Positions 33,934-42,815 of a stretch of DNA of 64,000 nt are shown here, in pieces (the first letter of the stretch is position 1; the number at the start of each line of letters is the position of its first letter). The notes beneath the pieces were generated by a model. It saw nothing but the letters and a program-made list of their open reading frames with translations. It was not told where the DNA came from and did no database searches. Both the position numbers and the translations under genes were made by a program. Source of the DNA: an uncultured Candidatus Saccharibacteria bacterium (GTDB taxonomy: Bacteria; Patescibacteriota; Saccharimonadia; Saccharimonadales; Saccharimonadaceae); the NCBI GenBank assembly GCA_937889535.1, contig CALBZW010000014.1, positions 1 through 64,000 of the forward strand, given 5' to 3'.

Positions 33934-33979
33934 GTTGTATTGCGTTTGTAATGCAGATGTAATGCGATTGTCTTACAAT
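33934..33979 (+). promoter_or_regulatory. Second array of 11-bp-spaced TTGTAWT repeats and -10
   Basis: Four direct repeats begin at 33934, 33945, 33956 and 33967 (GTTGTATT, TTTGTAAT, GATGTAAT, ATTGTCTT), each 11 bp apart. The first is the exact reverse complement of a core repeat before the response regulator. TACAAT is at 33974-33979. A second possible promoter (TTGTTA at 34045, TATACT at 34069) is closer to the gene. The array is likely an OmpR-type operator for the 34112 gene. Confidence 0.6.
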
Positions 33980-34111
33980 TACACTTGAAAAGCTATAAAA
34001 ATAGCTCAAAAATCCACAAAATTACAAAAACATCGAACTTGTGCTTGTTAATTTTGAAAAAATTTTGTTATACTCGCGAAAATACTAAAAATAGTAATTC
34101 GCGGAGGCAAA

Positions 34112-36202
34112 ATGCGATACGGTTTCAAGTTCAAAATTCAATATCTGGCGGTAGCTTTTCTCGTCATAGCGAGCTGCTTAGTAATTTCGCCGCCCAGCAC
34201 TGCGAAAGGCTGCGATGACGTGAAATTTATCTTCGCTCGTGGCTCGGGTGAAACTCTGAGTGATGTTAGTTTTACAGCCTGGCGCGAGAGCATTGAAGCC
34301 GCGCTTCAGAAGTCAACACTCCAGTATAGCTTCTACGAACTCGGCACTTATGCGCAGGGTAGTTACCGTTATCCGGCAGTCAGTGTAAGTGACTCCATGG
34401 GTGGTTTTGGTAATCTTCTTGGCGCCTATCTTAGTCGCGGAGAGTCTTTTGAGTTTGGCAAGAGCGTCGTTCAAGGTATTGGCGAGCTGCAAACTTATCT
34501 ACGTATCCAAGCGTCAGCTTGCCCACAGACCAAATTTATTCTCGGCGGCTATTCTCAAGGAGCAATGGTCCTCTCGCGCACGCTCGGAGATCTCGATGCC
34601 GACCGAATACTCTATGTAGCTACTTTTGGCGACCCCAAGCTTTATCTGCCGGAGGGAAAAGGCGCTATTCCTCCGGCCTGCCTTGGTAGATCTTATTCCG
34701 ACTATCGAGTATACGTTCCGGATTGTCGTGCCTACGAAGGCGTCCTTGGCAGCCAACGTCCGTATCAGCCGGACGAATATACGGATAAGCTCGGCGTTTG
34801 GTGCAATGAAAAGGACATTATGTGCAGCTCCGGATTGAGCGTTGATGATCATACATCATATACAGACAGCGGACTTTACAAAAATGCAGCGCGTGAGATA
34901 AAAACTCGCCTGAAACGCGTTTTCCCTAATGCTTTCTCGAATACTACAATTAAACCTTGGGCGAGCGCTGCCCATAATGTCGCCTTCCTTTTTGATACAT
35001 CGGTTTCTATGATTAACGCTATTGGTAATTATAGCAAGAAAGCTAAAACCCTCGCTGCGGAAGTGACAGAAGCGGGCGGTTCGGTGGCGGTGGCTGAATT
35101 CCGCGACCTTGATGACCCGTACGAACCACGCGTTCTCTGTGATTTTGATTGCACTCAATCGGAGATTGATACGCAGCTTGGATCGCTCTACACTGGCGGC
35201 GGTGGCGACGATCAAGAATCGGTTCTATCCGGATTGCTTTATGCTATGAACAACCTCGATTGGCAGGTTGGCGCAACGAAGAGCATTATCCTCTTTACGG
35301 ATGATGAATATCTTTCGCCGGATCGTGACGGCACAACTCTAAACGATGTCGTACAACGCAGTTTAGAAATTGATCCGGTTAATGTCTATGTCGTCACGCA
35401 CCCGAGGTATCAAGACTCCTACGAGGAATTAGCAAGCTGTACCGGAGGCGGAACTTTTGACTTCAACGACGCAGATGAATGGGGAAGATTGACAGACTTG
35501 CTACTCTATCGCCCAGAAGCTAGCCTTAATGCTGCGGATTTTTCCGGTATTGTAGGTGATGAATTTTATTTCGATGCCAGCGCCTCTATGGCTTCGGACG
35601 GTGACCGTCTACGTTACGACTGGGATTTAGATGGCGATGGGGAATTTGAAATTTCCAATGGACCGGCTGGGATTTATCAGGTCTATGATCGACCTTTTTC
35701 GGGTTATATCCAAGTTAAAATTACTGACGCTAAGTCTCGTTCTAGTACGATGTCGGCAAAGTTGACCGTAACAGAGCTAGCGCCTCGGTTCCCAGAAATT
35801 TTCGATGTCACCTCTGAAGAGCTCACGTCGAACGACTACCGAATTCAGTATCAGACTGATGCCGAGCGGATTCTAGTCGCCGTCGATGATGCTCCGGTTG
35901 GTTATCTTAATGACGTAACTCAAGATCTCATATTGACCGACATTATCGCGCCAACTACGTTCCGTTTGATTCCATATACTAGTGGTATCGGTCGTGGTGA
36001 AAGCGTCACACTTGAGCTGGGGCAAGATTTGCCTATTTATCCAGACGGTAATCAGTCATCACAGGAGCCAGCGCCGCCTCAAAAGCCAATCCTACCATCA
36101 ATCCCGTCGCCGATGCCTACGTCCGAATCTACGCAAGCGCTCATTCCTAAAGCCCCCAACGCAGGTGTCGCGAAAGCTAGCTTTACTTCCGCGGGCCATT
36201 AG
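34112..36202 (+). CDS. Secreted cutinase-VWA-PKD multidomain protein
   Basis: The 696-residue protein has a signal peptide (residues 1-30), a cutinase/alpha-beta hydrolase domain (about 35-265) with FARGSGETL, the nucleophile elbow GGYSQGAMV, and a late Asp/His region (VDDHTSY), a von Willebrand A domain (about 285-465) with FLFDTSVSM (MIDAS), a PKD-like domain (about 475-560, SASMASDGDRLRYDWDLDGDGEF), and a Pro-rich stalk. It should act outside the cell, esterase plus adhesive modules suggesting attack on a host or polymer. The end, KAPNAGVAKASFTSAGH, resembles the start of a sorting signal but stops before any membrane helix, so the tail may be truncated. The preceding operator array is a notable feature. 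Confidence 0.85.
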   Translation: MRYGFKFKIQYLAVAFLVIASCLVISPPSTAKGCDDVKFIFARGSGETLSDVSFTAWRESIEAALQKSTLQYSFYELGTYAQGSYRYPAVSVSDSMGGFGNLLGAYLSRGESFEFGKSVVQGIGELQTYLRIQASACPQTKFILGGYSQGAMVLSRTLGDLDADRILYVATFGDPKLYLPEGKGAIPPACLGRSYSDYRVYVPDCRAYEGVLGSQRPYQPDEYTDKLGVWCNEKDIMCSSGLSVDDHTSYTDSGLYKNAAREIKTRLKRVFPNAFSNTTIKPWASAAHNVAFLFDTSVSMINAIGNYSKKAKTLAAEVTEAGGSVAVAEFRDLDDPYEPRVLCDFDCTQSEIDTQLGSLYTGGGGDDQESVLSGLLYAMNNLDWQVGATKSIILFTDDEYLSPDRDGTTLNDVVQRSLEIDPVNVYVVTHPRYQDSYEELASCTGGGTFDFNDADEWGRLTDLLLYRPEASLNAADFSGIVGDEFYFDASASMASDGDRLRYDWDLDGDGEFEISNGPAGIYQVYDRPFSGYIQVKITDAKSRSSTMSAKLTVTELAPRFPEIFDVTSEELTSNDYRIQYQTDAERILVAVDDAPVGYLNDVTQDLILTDIIAPTTFRLIPYTSGIGRGESVTLELGQDLPIYPDGNQSSQEPAPPQKPILPSIPSPMPTSESTQALIPKAPNAGVAKASFTSAGH

Positions 36203-36383
36203 TGGCACTGCTCAAATGCCAGTGGTCGCCATACTCGCATTTATAGACTGTTAATTTCGGCGCGCCATAATCATGTTCGGCAATCAATGCCGCCGCTTCC
36301 GCCTCGTCACGTGTCGCATAGCAAATCTTCTGCTGATCGCCCACCCAACATTTCTCTGGCGCATGATAAGTCATTTGTTTCAT
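36183..36383 (-). CDS. Small Cys/His protein
   Basis: The 66-residue product holds four cysteine/histidine clusters (EKCWVG, KICYATRDEAE, YKCEYGDHWHLSS), a likely small zinc-ribbon-like fold of the kind found as short proteins in CPR genomes. Start 36383 lies six bases after TACAAT (36390-36395), another leaderless start; the longer upstream frame is a read-through. Its 3' end overlaps the secreted protein's end by 20 bases, so the two genes converge tightly. Confidence 0.65.
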   Translation of the reverse strand: MKQMTYHAPEKCWVGDQQKICYATRDEAEAAALIAEHDYGAPKLTVYKCEYGDHWHLSSATNGPRK

Positions 36384-36464
36384 CTTTACATTGTATAACA
36401 AAATCCCCACCATATATAATATATGTGATAAAATAAACGTAAGTGTTAAAAATAGGTGGGAGAG

Positions 36465-38054
36465 TTGAGTAAACTTGCTAAATATCTGAATCAGCATATT
36501 AGTGGCAATGTTTTTGATCGCCCTTCGATTTGTGCGGAATATTCCACTGACCGCTCAATCCTTGAGGCGACTCCGCGTCTTGTGGCTTTCCCGGAGAATA
36601 CCGATGACGTTCGTCGCCTCGTGCTCTTTTCTGATCAGCTTGCTCTTCGCAGCTTCCGCTTACCACTCACGATGCGTGGTACTGGAATCGACAAGACTGG
36701 TGCTGCAATCACCGAAGGCATGATTATCTCTACTGAGCGCATGGACCAAATTGAAGAGGTTGACTTGCGTGGTCGTTTGATTCGAGTTCAACCAGGTATC
36801 ACTCTTGGCGCACTCAACGCCGCCCTCGGTCTCCAGGGTCTCTGTCTGCCGATTGACTATGACCCGCGTTCGACAATTGGTGGCTTGATTGCGAATTGCC
36901 CAAATGACGATGCGTCCGACCGACGCGGTGGTATTTTTCAATATGTTGAGCGTGCCGAAGTTGTGCTCGCGAGTGGCGAAATTGTTCAATTTGCGCCCTA
37001 TCACTCCCGTAATATTATGGCGAAAATCGAATCCGGTTCACCAGAGGGGGAACTTTATCGGCGGATTGAAAAAATTCTTGATGACTATGGCGATACGATT
37101 GTCAATCGTAGTATGCGACCCTTTGATGCTGCCGGTTACGCCAATATCACCCGAATTAAACATGGCAATTATTTGAGCTTGCTCCCACTGCTCTTCGCTT
37201 CACAAGGAACCTTAGGTCTAGTGACGGACGTGATTTTGCGGGTTGAAGTTGTCCGCCCGCCAACTCGCCGTCTGGCTACGGTTATCCATGATCAAAAAAC
37301 TTTGTTGCGATTTATGAATGAGGTAAACGAGCTTAATCCTCATACGCTAAGACTCTACGATTTGCGTATTCTTGATACTGCGGCACTTTACGGTAACTGG
37401 CCAGAGCTTTTGCGTCGTGACGAGGGTGATGGTTGGCTCGTAATTGTAAGCTTTAACGACCGCCGCTACCGCACCGAAAGAAAACTCCAACGTTGCCGCG
37501 AGAGCTTAAATCCGAATGAGGTGATTGTGATTGAAACTCCAGAAAACAGCGCTGATTTTGAGGAGTTTGATTCAGCTCTGCTTAGCTTCTTGAACGACGG
37601 CCTAGACGGCGAACGCACCCCGATCGTTGACGATGTTTATATCCCGCACTACAAACTTGAGGATTATTTTGCCGGTTTGAAAACTCTCGAAATGACGCTT
37701 GGCATTAATTTGCCAGTTTTTGGTTCTTATGCGACATCAAATTATAATATTCGTCCGGAAATCGATTGCACCTCCATGGATGGTCGGCGCCAAATTGTGA
37801 GTTTTCTGCGTCACTATAGTCGACTTGTCCAGAGTTGCGATGGCAGCTTGACTGGCGGTAGTCCAGAAGGTCGCGTAAAAACTCTCTCTACTGCGCAAAG
37901 TTTCACCGACGAAGAGCGTGAACTCTACAATGCAATTAAAGATGCTTTCGACCCTCATCATATCCTAAATCCCGATGTCAAAATGGGCGCTGAGCTAAAA
38001 AGCACTATTCGGCATCTGCGCACTACCCTAAAGCGCGGTATCGCAACCCCGTAA
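36465..38054 (+). CDS. FAD-binding oxidoreductase (GlcD/D-lactate dehydrogenase-like)
   Basis: The 529-residue protein has an FAD-binding PCMH-type domain (about residues 40-250) with PLTMRGTGIDKTGA, the LNAALGLQGLCLPIDYDPRSTIGGLIANCPND segment and QGTLGLVTDVILR, and a C-terminal cap domain ending FDPHHILNPDVKMG. It oxidises a 2-hydroxy acid such as lactate or glycolate, passing electrons to an unseen acceptor; no Fe-S partner is adjacent. I choose the TTG start at 36465, five bases after AGGTGGG, over the GTG within that ribosome site. Confidence 0.88.
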   Translation: MSKLAKYLNQHISGNVFDRPSICAEYSTDRSILEATPRLVAFPENTDDVRRLVLFSDQLALRSFRLPLTMRGTGIDKTGAAITEGMIISTERMDQIEEVDLRGRLIRVQPGITLGALNAALGLQGLCLPIDYDPRSTIGGLIANCPNDDASDRRGGIFQYVERAEVVLASGEIVQFAPYHSRNIMAKIESGSPEGELYRRIEKILDDYGDTIVNRSMRPFDAAGYANITRIKHGNYLSLLPLLFASQGTLGLVTDVILRVEVVRPPTRRLATVIHDQKTLLRFMNEVNELNPHTLRLYDLRILDTAALYGNWPELLRRDEGDGWLVIVSFNDRRYRTERKLQRCRESLNPNEVIVIETPENSADFEEFDSALLSFLNDGLDGERTPIVDDVYIPHYKLEDYFAGLKTLEMTLGINLPVFGSYATSNYNIRPEIDCTSMDGRRQIVSFLRHYSRLVQSCDGSLTGGSPEGRVKTLSTAQSFTDEERELYNAIKDAFDPHHILNPDVKMGAELKSTIRHLRTTLKRGIATP

Positions 38055-38074
38055 TCTGTGTTACAATAGTCTTT

Positions 38075-39463
38075 ATGAAGACTACTACTAAGAAACTATC
38101 TGATACCAAGGTAGAAATCAAAGTTACCTTGGACGCAGCCGATCTTAAAGCTGCCCGCGAACGCGCCGTTGAGCGTCTCGCTGCCAATGTCAAAGTTCAA
38201 GGCTTTCGTAAGGGTAAAGCCCCAGCTTCAATGGTCGAACAGCAACTGTCGCCGAATGACATTGCTGGAGAGACGATTGACATCGCTGTCCGCATGACTA
38301 TGCCAAAGGCTTTTGATGAGTTGAAACAGGCTCCGATTGCCATCGAAAAAGTCGACGTAACGAAATACGTCCCCGACGAAAGCGCCGAATATACCGCTAA
38401 GGCCGATGTCTTACCGGATGTTAAACTTGGTGATTTTAATAAGCTAAAAACTAAGCCTGAGAAAACTGTAGTTTCAGACAAGGATGTCCAGGAAATTATC
38501 GACAATATCACTAAGGCTTATGCCGAGAAAAAGGTCGTCAAGCGCGCCGCTAAACTAGGCGACGAGGTTATTATTGACTTCGTCGGCAAAAAGGATGGCG
38601 AAGCTTTCCCGGGCGGAACCGCGAATGATCATCATCTAACCCTTGGCTCCGGTGAGTTTATCCCAGGCTTTGAAGATGGTATCGTTGGCCATGAGGCTGG
38701 TGACAAATTTGATCTTGAAGTTACTTTTCCGAAAGATTATCCAGAAAAGACCCTTGCTGGTCAGAAGACTGTTTTCGAGACGCTCGTTAAACAAGTTAAT
38801 GAAGTTGTCAAACCGGAAGAGAATGATAAGTTGGCAGCGAAATGTGGTAATTTCAAGACCATGGATGAACTTCGCGCTGATATTCGTAAGAACCTAGAAA
38901 TGCAGAACAGTCACCGCGCAAACGAACAATATCGTGATGCCTTGGTCAAGGAATTGGTTGAGAAGTCGAAAGTCGCCGCGCCAGAAATCCTAGTTCAAGA
39001 CCAGTTGCGTTTTATTAAAGAAGACGTTGTGCGTAATGCTGCTAGCTATGGTATGAAGTTTGAAGAGTTTGTCGAGCGCGCCGGTCAGAGCATCGAAGAA
39101 TGGGAAAAATCAGCCCGTGAACTCGCCGAGGCTCGTGTCAAAGCATCGCTGGTTCTGCAAATTCTCGCCAAGGAACAGAAGATTGAGGCGCTCGAGGAAG
39201 AAGTCGAGGCGAAAATTACCGAACTCCGTGACGTCTATCATAAGTCAAAGGAGGCGCTCGCAAATCTTAAGAAGCCAGAAGTTCGTCAAGATATTCGAAA
39301 TCGTCTCGTCATCGACAAAACCATGGACTTTCTTGTTGCGGCGAATGGTGGCGATGCGATTATGAATCAACCCGCCAAAAAAGCGAAAAAGACTACTAAA
39401 ACGTCCGCCGATAAAGCAGAAAAGGCGACGAAGTCGAAGACCACCAAGAAGTCCGAGAAGTAG
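38075..39463 (+). CDS. tig: Trigger factor chaperone
   Basis: The 462-residue protein has the three trigger-factor regions: an N-terminal ribosome-binding domain (about 1-115) with [13 protein letters not shown], a PPIase FKBP domain (about 150-245) with [20 protein letters not shown], and a helical C-terminal domain, followed by a Lys-rich tail ([18 protein letters not shown]). It binds nascent chains at the ribosome exit. TACAAT (38062-38067) lies seven bases before the ATG, consistent with a leaderless mRNA. The Lys-rich tail is unusual for TF and may increase ribosome affinity. Confidence 0.95.
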   Translation: MKTTTKKLSDTKVEIKVTLDAADLKAARERAVERLAANVKVQGFRKGKAPASMVEQQLSPNDIAGETIDIAVRMTMPKAFDELKQAPIAIEKVDVTKYVPDESAEYTAKADVLPDVKLGDFNKLKTKPEKTVVSDKDVQEIIDNITKAYAEKKVVKRAAKLGDEVIIDFVGKKDGEAFPGGTANDHHLTLGSGEFIPGFEDGIVGHEAGDKFDLEVTFPKDYPEKTLAGQKTVFETLVKQVNEVVKPEENDKLAAKCGNFKTMDELRADIRKNLEMQNSHRANEQYRDALVKELVEKSKVAAPEILVQDQLRFIKEDVVRNAASYGMKFEEFVERAGQSIEEWEKSARELAEARVKASLVLQILAKEQKIEALEEEVEAKITELRDVYHKSKEALANLKKPEVRQDIRNRLVIDKTMDFLVAANGGDAIMNQPAKKAKKTTKTSADKAEKATKSKTTKKSEK

Positions 39464-39480
39464 ATCGCTCTCCAAAGTTC

Positions 39481-39509
39481 TTGCTTTTTCTCGCGTTTTG
39501 CGCTATAAT
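39481..39509 (+). promoter_or_regulatory. rpsL promoter
   Basis: TTGCTT (39481-39486), 17 bases, TATAAT (39504-39509). A hairpin GGTATTTT (39526-39533) / AAAATACC (39548-39555) sits in the leader before the GTG start, a possible site for ribosomal-protein feedback. Confidence 0.7.
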
Positions 39510-39585
39510 CAAGCAAAGAGTTTCAGGTATTTTGTATTGCTGTGTCCAAAATACCATAATTATTAAAGTTAATAGGAAGTTTATT

Positions 39586-39996
39586 GTGCCAACTATCAAT
39601 CAGTTGATTCGTAAGCCACGCCAGAAAGCCGCGAAAAAGTCTAAGGCTCCGGCGCTCGGTACGATTGTCAATACGCTTAAGACTAAGCGCTACGAACAGG
39701 CCGCTCCACTAAAGCGTGGCGTCTGTCTCAAAGTTACTACTAAAACTCCAAAGAAACCAAACTCCGCTTTGCGTAAGGTTGCTCGCGTTCGCTTGACTAA
39801 CGGTCAGGAAGTCTGGGCTTATATCGGCGGCGAAGGTCATAACTTGCAAGAGCACGCCGTTGTGCTTGTACGCGGTGGTCGTGTGCCGGATTTGCCGGGT
39901 GTTCGCTATCATATTGTCCGTGGTACGCTCGACTTACAGGGTGTCCAAGGTCGCAAGCAGGGTCGTTCTAAGTACGGAGCCAAGAAGGGAGAATAA
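39586..39996 (+). CDS. rpsL: 30S ribosomal protein S12
   Basis: The 136-residue S12 has the universal motifs [34 protein letters not shown] and [13 protein letters not shown]. The start is GTG at 39586 with a weak AGGAAG; homology begins there. The gene is followed two bases later by rpsG, as in the str operon; fusA is not adjacent downstream (gap follows). Confidence 0.97.
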   Translation: MPTINQLIRKPRQKAAKKSKAPALGTIVNTLKTKRYEQAAPLKRGVCLKVTTKTPKKPNSALRKVARVRLTNGQEVWAYIGGEGHNLQEHAVVLVRGGRVPDLPGVRYHIVRGTLDLQGVQGRKQGRSKYGAKKGE

Positions 39997-39998
39997 TT

Positions 39999-40478
39999 AT
40001 GCCAAGGAAAGTTACTAAATCTCTTCAACGTAAAGTTTCGCCAGATCGCAAATACCAGAGCATGCTCGTGCAGCGTTTGATTAACAAGTCAATGCTCGAC
40101 GGCAAGAAGCAGACCGCTGAACGTGCTGTTTATGCTGCGCTTGAAGGTGCTGCAAAGAAGCTCGGATCCGAAGATCCAGTTGAGGTTTTCGAGAAGGCTC
40201 TCGCGAACATTAGCCCGGATTTCGAGGTGAAATCTCGCCGTGTCGGTGGTGCGAACTACCAGATTCCGTTTCCGATTTCGGGACACCGTCAGCAGCATTT
40301 TGCATTTTCATGGCTCGTCCAGGCCGCTCGCGCACGCCAGGGTATGCCATATGCGAAACGTCTCGAGCTTGAGATTGTTGATGCGTATAACGAAACCGGT
40401 GCTGCCTTTAAGAAGAAGGAAGACTGCCACCGTATGGCCGAAGCCAACCGTGCGTTCGCGCATTTTGCTCGCGCATAA
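39999..40478 (+). CDS. rpsG: 30S ribosomal protein S7
   Basis: The 159-residue S7 has KYQSMLVQRLINKSMLDGKK near residue 20, EKALANISPDFEVKSRRVGG and GHRQQHFAFSWLVQAARAR in the core, and KKKEDCHRMAEANRAFAHF at the end. GGGAG precedes the ATG. A terminator lies immediately downstream. Confidence 0.97.
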   Translation: MPRKVTKSLQRKVSPDRKYQSMLVQRLINKSMLDGKKQTAERAVYAALEGAAKKLGSEDPVEVFEKALANISPDFEVKSRRVGGANYQIPFPISGHRQQHFAFSWLVQAARARQGMPYAKRLELEIVDAYNETGAAFKKKEDCHRMAEANRAFAHFARA

Positions 40479-40494
40479 TGGTTTACGAAACACT

Positions 40495-40523
40495 AAAAGT
40501 CCCGTCATAAGGCGGGACTTTTT
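40495..40523 (+). terminator. Intrinsic terminator after rpsL-rpsG
   Basis: AAAAGTCCCG pairs with CGGGACTTTT, followed by T; a clear rho-independent hairpin. Confidence 0.85.
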
Positions 40524-40553
40524 GAATTCAACAAATTTTCTCTAAATTGGGTC

Positions 40554-40582
40554 TTAATTTTCTATAAGTCTTATGCTATAAT
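40554..40582 (+). promoter_or_regulatory. gap promoter
   Basis: TTAATT (40554-40559), 17 bases, TATAAT (40577-40582) with TTATGC extension. A 30-nt leader with AGGAGG precedes gap. Confidence 0.7.
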
Positions 40583-40612
40583 AAACCAAAGTAGAAGTAG
40601 GAGGCAATAAAA

Positions 40613-41617
40613 ATGGTAAGACTAGCGATAAACGGTTTTGGAAGGATTGGGCGTCAAGCTTTCAAGATCGCTTTTGAGCGTCGCGACGCCGAAATTATTG
40701 CTATCAATAGTCTGGGTGACCCGAAGACTTTTGCCCACTTGTTGAAGTATGATTCCGCTTATGGTGTTTATGATCATGAAGTTAGCTATGACGATAAGCA
40801 TATTATCGTCGACGGGATGAAGATCCTCTTCCTTAGTGAACCGGAGCCGATGCGCCTGCCATGGGACAAGTTGAAGATTGATGCGGTTATGGAATGCACT
40901 GGGAGATTTTGTAATCCAGCTGACGCGCGCGCGCATATTAAGGCGGGTGCTCGCAAGGTGATTATCTCTGCCCCAGCGAAAGGAACCGGCGCGAAGACCG
41001 TTGTTCTCGGAGTAAACGAAGAGGTTGTGACGGCTGATGACGAGATTTTGTCCTGCGCCAGTTGTACGACGAATTGTATCGCCCCAGTGATGAAAGTAAT
41101 TGAAGACAATTTTGGCGTCGAAAAAGCTATGATGACGACCGTACATTCTTACACCGCGTCACAGAAGCTGCAAGACGATGCTGCGAAGGATTTGCGCGAA
41201 GCGCGCGCGGCCGCAGTAAATATCGCTCCGACGACGACTGGCGCCTCGAAAGCCACTGCTCTTACGATTCCGAGTCTCGAGGGTAAGTTCAACGGGCTGA
41301 GCGTGCGAGTCCCGACGCTCGTGGTCTCGCTGGCAGATATTACGGCTGTATTGAAGCGCGATGTAACAAAAGAAGAATTGAATGAAGTTCTAGAGAAGGC
41401 TTCGCGCGAACCATATTATGAAGGTATTTTGGCCGTAACGCACGATGAATTGGTGAGTTCCGATTTTCGTGGAAATTCGCATTCGGCAGTAGTTGATCTG
41501 CCATTGACTGATGTTGTGGGTGGAAATTTGATAAAAATTATTGCCTGGTACGACAACGAATGGGGCTATTCAAATCGCCTCGTCGAGCTGTCAGTTGACT
41601 TTGGGCGCGAAGTATAG
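40613..41617 (+). CDS. gap: Glyceraldehyde-3-phosphate dehydrogenase
   Basis: The 334-residue enzyme oxidises GAP to 1,3-bisphosphoglycerate. It has INGFGRIGRQAF (nucleotide fold), the catalytic SCASCTTNC, HSYTASQKLQD, and AWYDNEWGYSNR at the end. The segment after strand two reads AINSLGD, with Ser where strictly NAD-dependent enzymes usually have Asp, so NADP or dual use is possible. It heads a block of sugar-phosphate genes transcribed in the same direction. Confidence 0.96.
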   Translation: MVRLAINGFGRIGRQAFKIAFERRDAEIIAINSLGDPKTFAHLLKYDSAYGVYDHEVSYDDKHIIVDGMKILFLSEPEPMRLPWDKLKIDAVMECTGRFCNPADARAHIKAGARKVIISAPAKGTGAKTVVLGVNEEVVTADDEILSCASCTTNCIAPVMKVIEDNFGVEKAMMTTVHSYTASQKLQDDAAKDLREARAAAVNIAPTTTGASKATALTIPSLEGKFNGLSVRVPTLVVSLADITAVLKRDVTKEELNEVLEKASREPYYEGILAVTHDELVSSDFRGNSHSAVVDLPLTDVVGGNLIKIIAWYDNEWGYSNRLVELSVDFGREV

Positions 41618-41624
41618 GAGGAAT

Positions 41625-42164
41625 ATGCCAGAATACCACATTTATCTCGGAGCAGATCACCGCGGATACAAAATCAAAGAAGAACTTTTTCCAATTTTAA
41701 GCGATTGTCATGAGAACGTGATCGTTGAAGACCTTGGTGCTGAAGCGTACAACGAAGATGACGATTTCAATGATCCAGCGATTGCTGTTGCTCAGGCTGT
41801 GGCAAATGATGAACATGGGTTAGGCGTATTGCTGTGCGGATCGGCGCATGGCGTGACAATGCAGGCGAACCGTATCCGTGGCGCCCGTGCGATTAACGCT
41901 CCGAATGAGGCTAGCGCAAAGATCGGCCGTGAACACGATCATGCAAATATCCTATGTTTACCGGCAGATGAGCTGGACGCCGACAGCGCTGAGAAGATTA
42001 TTAAGGCTTTTTGTCATACTCGACCATCACAGGATGAAAGATATGTTCGGAGGGTGAAGCGTTTGGATGAAGGCGAAAAAGACGAAGAAGGCGAAGTTGA
42101 ATTTGGCTTTAGCGTCAAGACCTTTAAAGATGACGGCGAGACTGAGGATAGCGAGGAGGAATAA
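41625..42164 (+). CDS. rpiB: Ribose-5-phosphate isomerase B
   Basis: The 179-residue RpiB interconverts ribose-5-P and ribulose-5-P. It has GADHRGYKIKE, VEDLGAEAYNEDDDFNDPA, and LLCGSAHGVTMQANRIRGARA with the catalytic Cys. The C-terminus carries an unusual acidic extension (EKDEEGEVEF, DGETEDSEEE). ATG 41625 has AGGAGG. The gene begins seven bases after gap and four bases before the next gene. Confidence 0.92.
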   Translation: MPEYHIYLGADHRGYKIKEELFPILSDCHENVIVEDLGAEAYNEDDDFNDPAIAVAQAVANDEHGLGVLLCGSAHGVTMQANRIRGARAINAPNEASAKIGREHDHANILCLPADELDADSAEKIIKAFCHTRPSQDERYVRRVKRLDEGEKDEEGEVEFGFSVKTFKDDGETEDSEEE

Positions 42165-42167
42165 AAA

Positions 42168-42815
42168 GTGGCGGTAATTGTCCCGACCATTACTACGGAT
42201 AGCCCGGAAGTTTTTGCGCAAAGTCTGCAGACTTTTAGTGGATTTACGAAGCGTGTGCAGATTGATGTTTCGGACGGCAGTTTTGCACCGACTACGACTG
42301 TACCACTGCAGGGAATGAGTGTACCGGAGGGGTTGACGGTTGATTTACATTTGATGTCGGCTCGTCCGAGCGAGCATTTGCCGGAAATCTTAGCCTTGAA
42401 ACCGAGTTTATGCATCTTACACGCTGAGGCGGATGACGACCTTGCGAGTGTATTTCAAGAGTTGAAAGAAGCTGGAATTAAGACTGGGGTAGCGCTCGTG
42501 AAAACGACTTTCCCGGGCCGGGTGAACGAGCTATTGGCGCAAGTCGACCATGCCATGATTTTTGCCGGCGACCTTGGGCGCCAGGGTGGTGCTGCCGACA
42601 TGATGCAGGCTGAGAAGGTTCCGTTGCTCAAGGCCGTAAAAAGCAGCTTAGAGATTGGTTGGGACGGCGGGGCGAACTTAAGTAACGTTCGCGCTATTGC
42701 GCATGCTGGAGTCGAGGTGATTAATGTTGGTAGTGCGATTACGAATGCCGACGACCCAGCCGAAATGTACCAAGCGCTAATTACTGAATCCGAGAAGAAG
42801 GGTGTACTGATTTAG
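42168..42815 (+). CDS. rpe: Ribulose-phosphate 3-epimerase family protein
   Basis: The 215-residue TIM-barrel protein shows QIDVSDGSFAP (family HxDxMDG), VDLHLMSARP (second metal His), and GWDGGANLSNV near the end (catalytic Asp). The first metal-ligand His is a Gln here, so either metal binding differs or the substrate is not ribulose-5-P. The start is GTG (42168) with GAGGAGG. Its neighbours RpiB, PfkB and LOG support a pentose-phosphate role. Confidence 0.82.
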   Translation: MAVIVPTITTDSPEVFAQSLQTFSGFTKRVQIDVSDGSFAPTTTVPLQGMSVPEGLTVDLHLMSARPSEHLPEILALKPSLCILHAEADDDLASVFQELKEAGIKTGVALVKTTFPGRVNELLAQVDHAMIFAGDLGRQGGAADMMQAEKVPLLKAVKSSLEIGWDGGANLSNVRAIAHAGVEVINVGSAITNADDPAEMYQALITESEKKGVLI

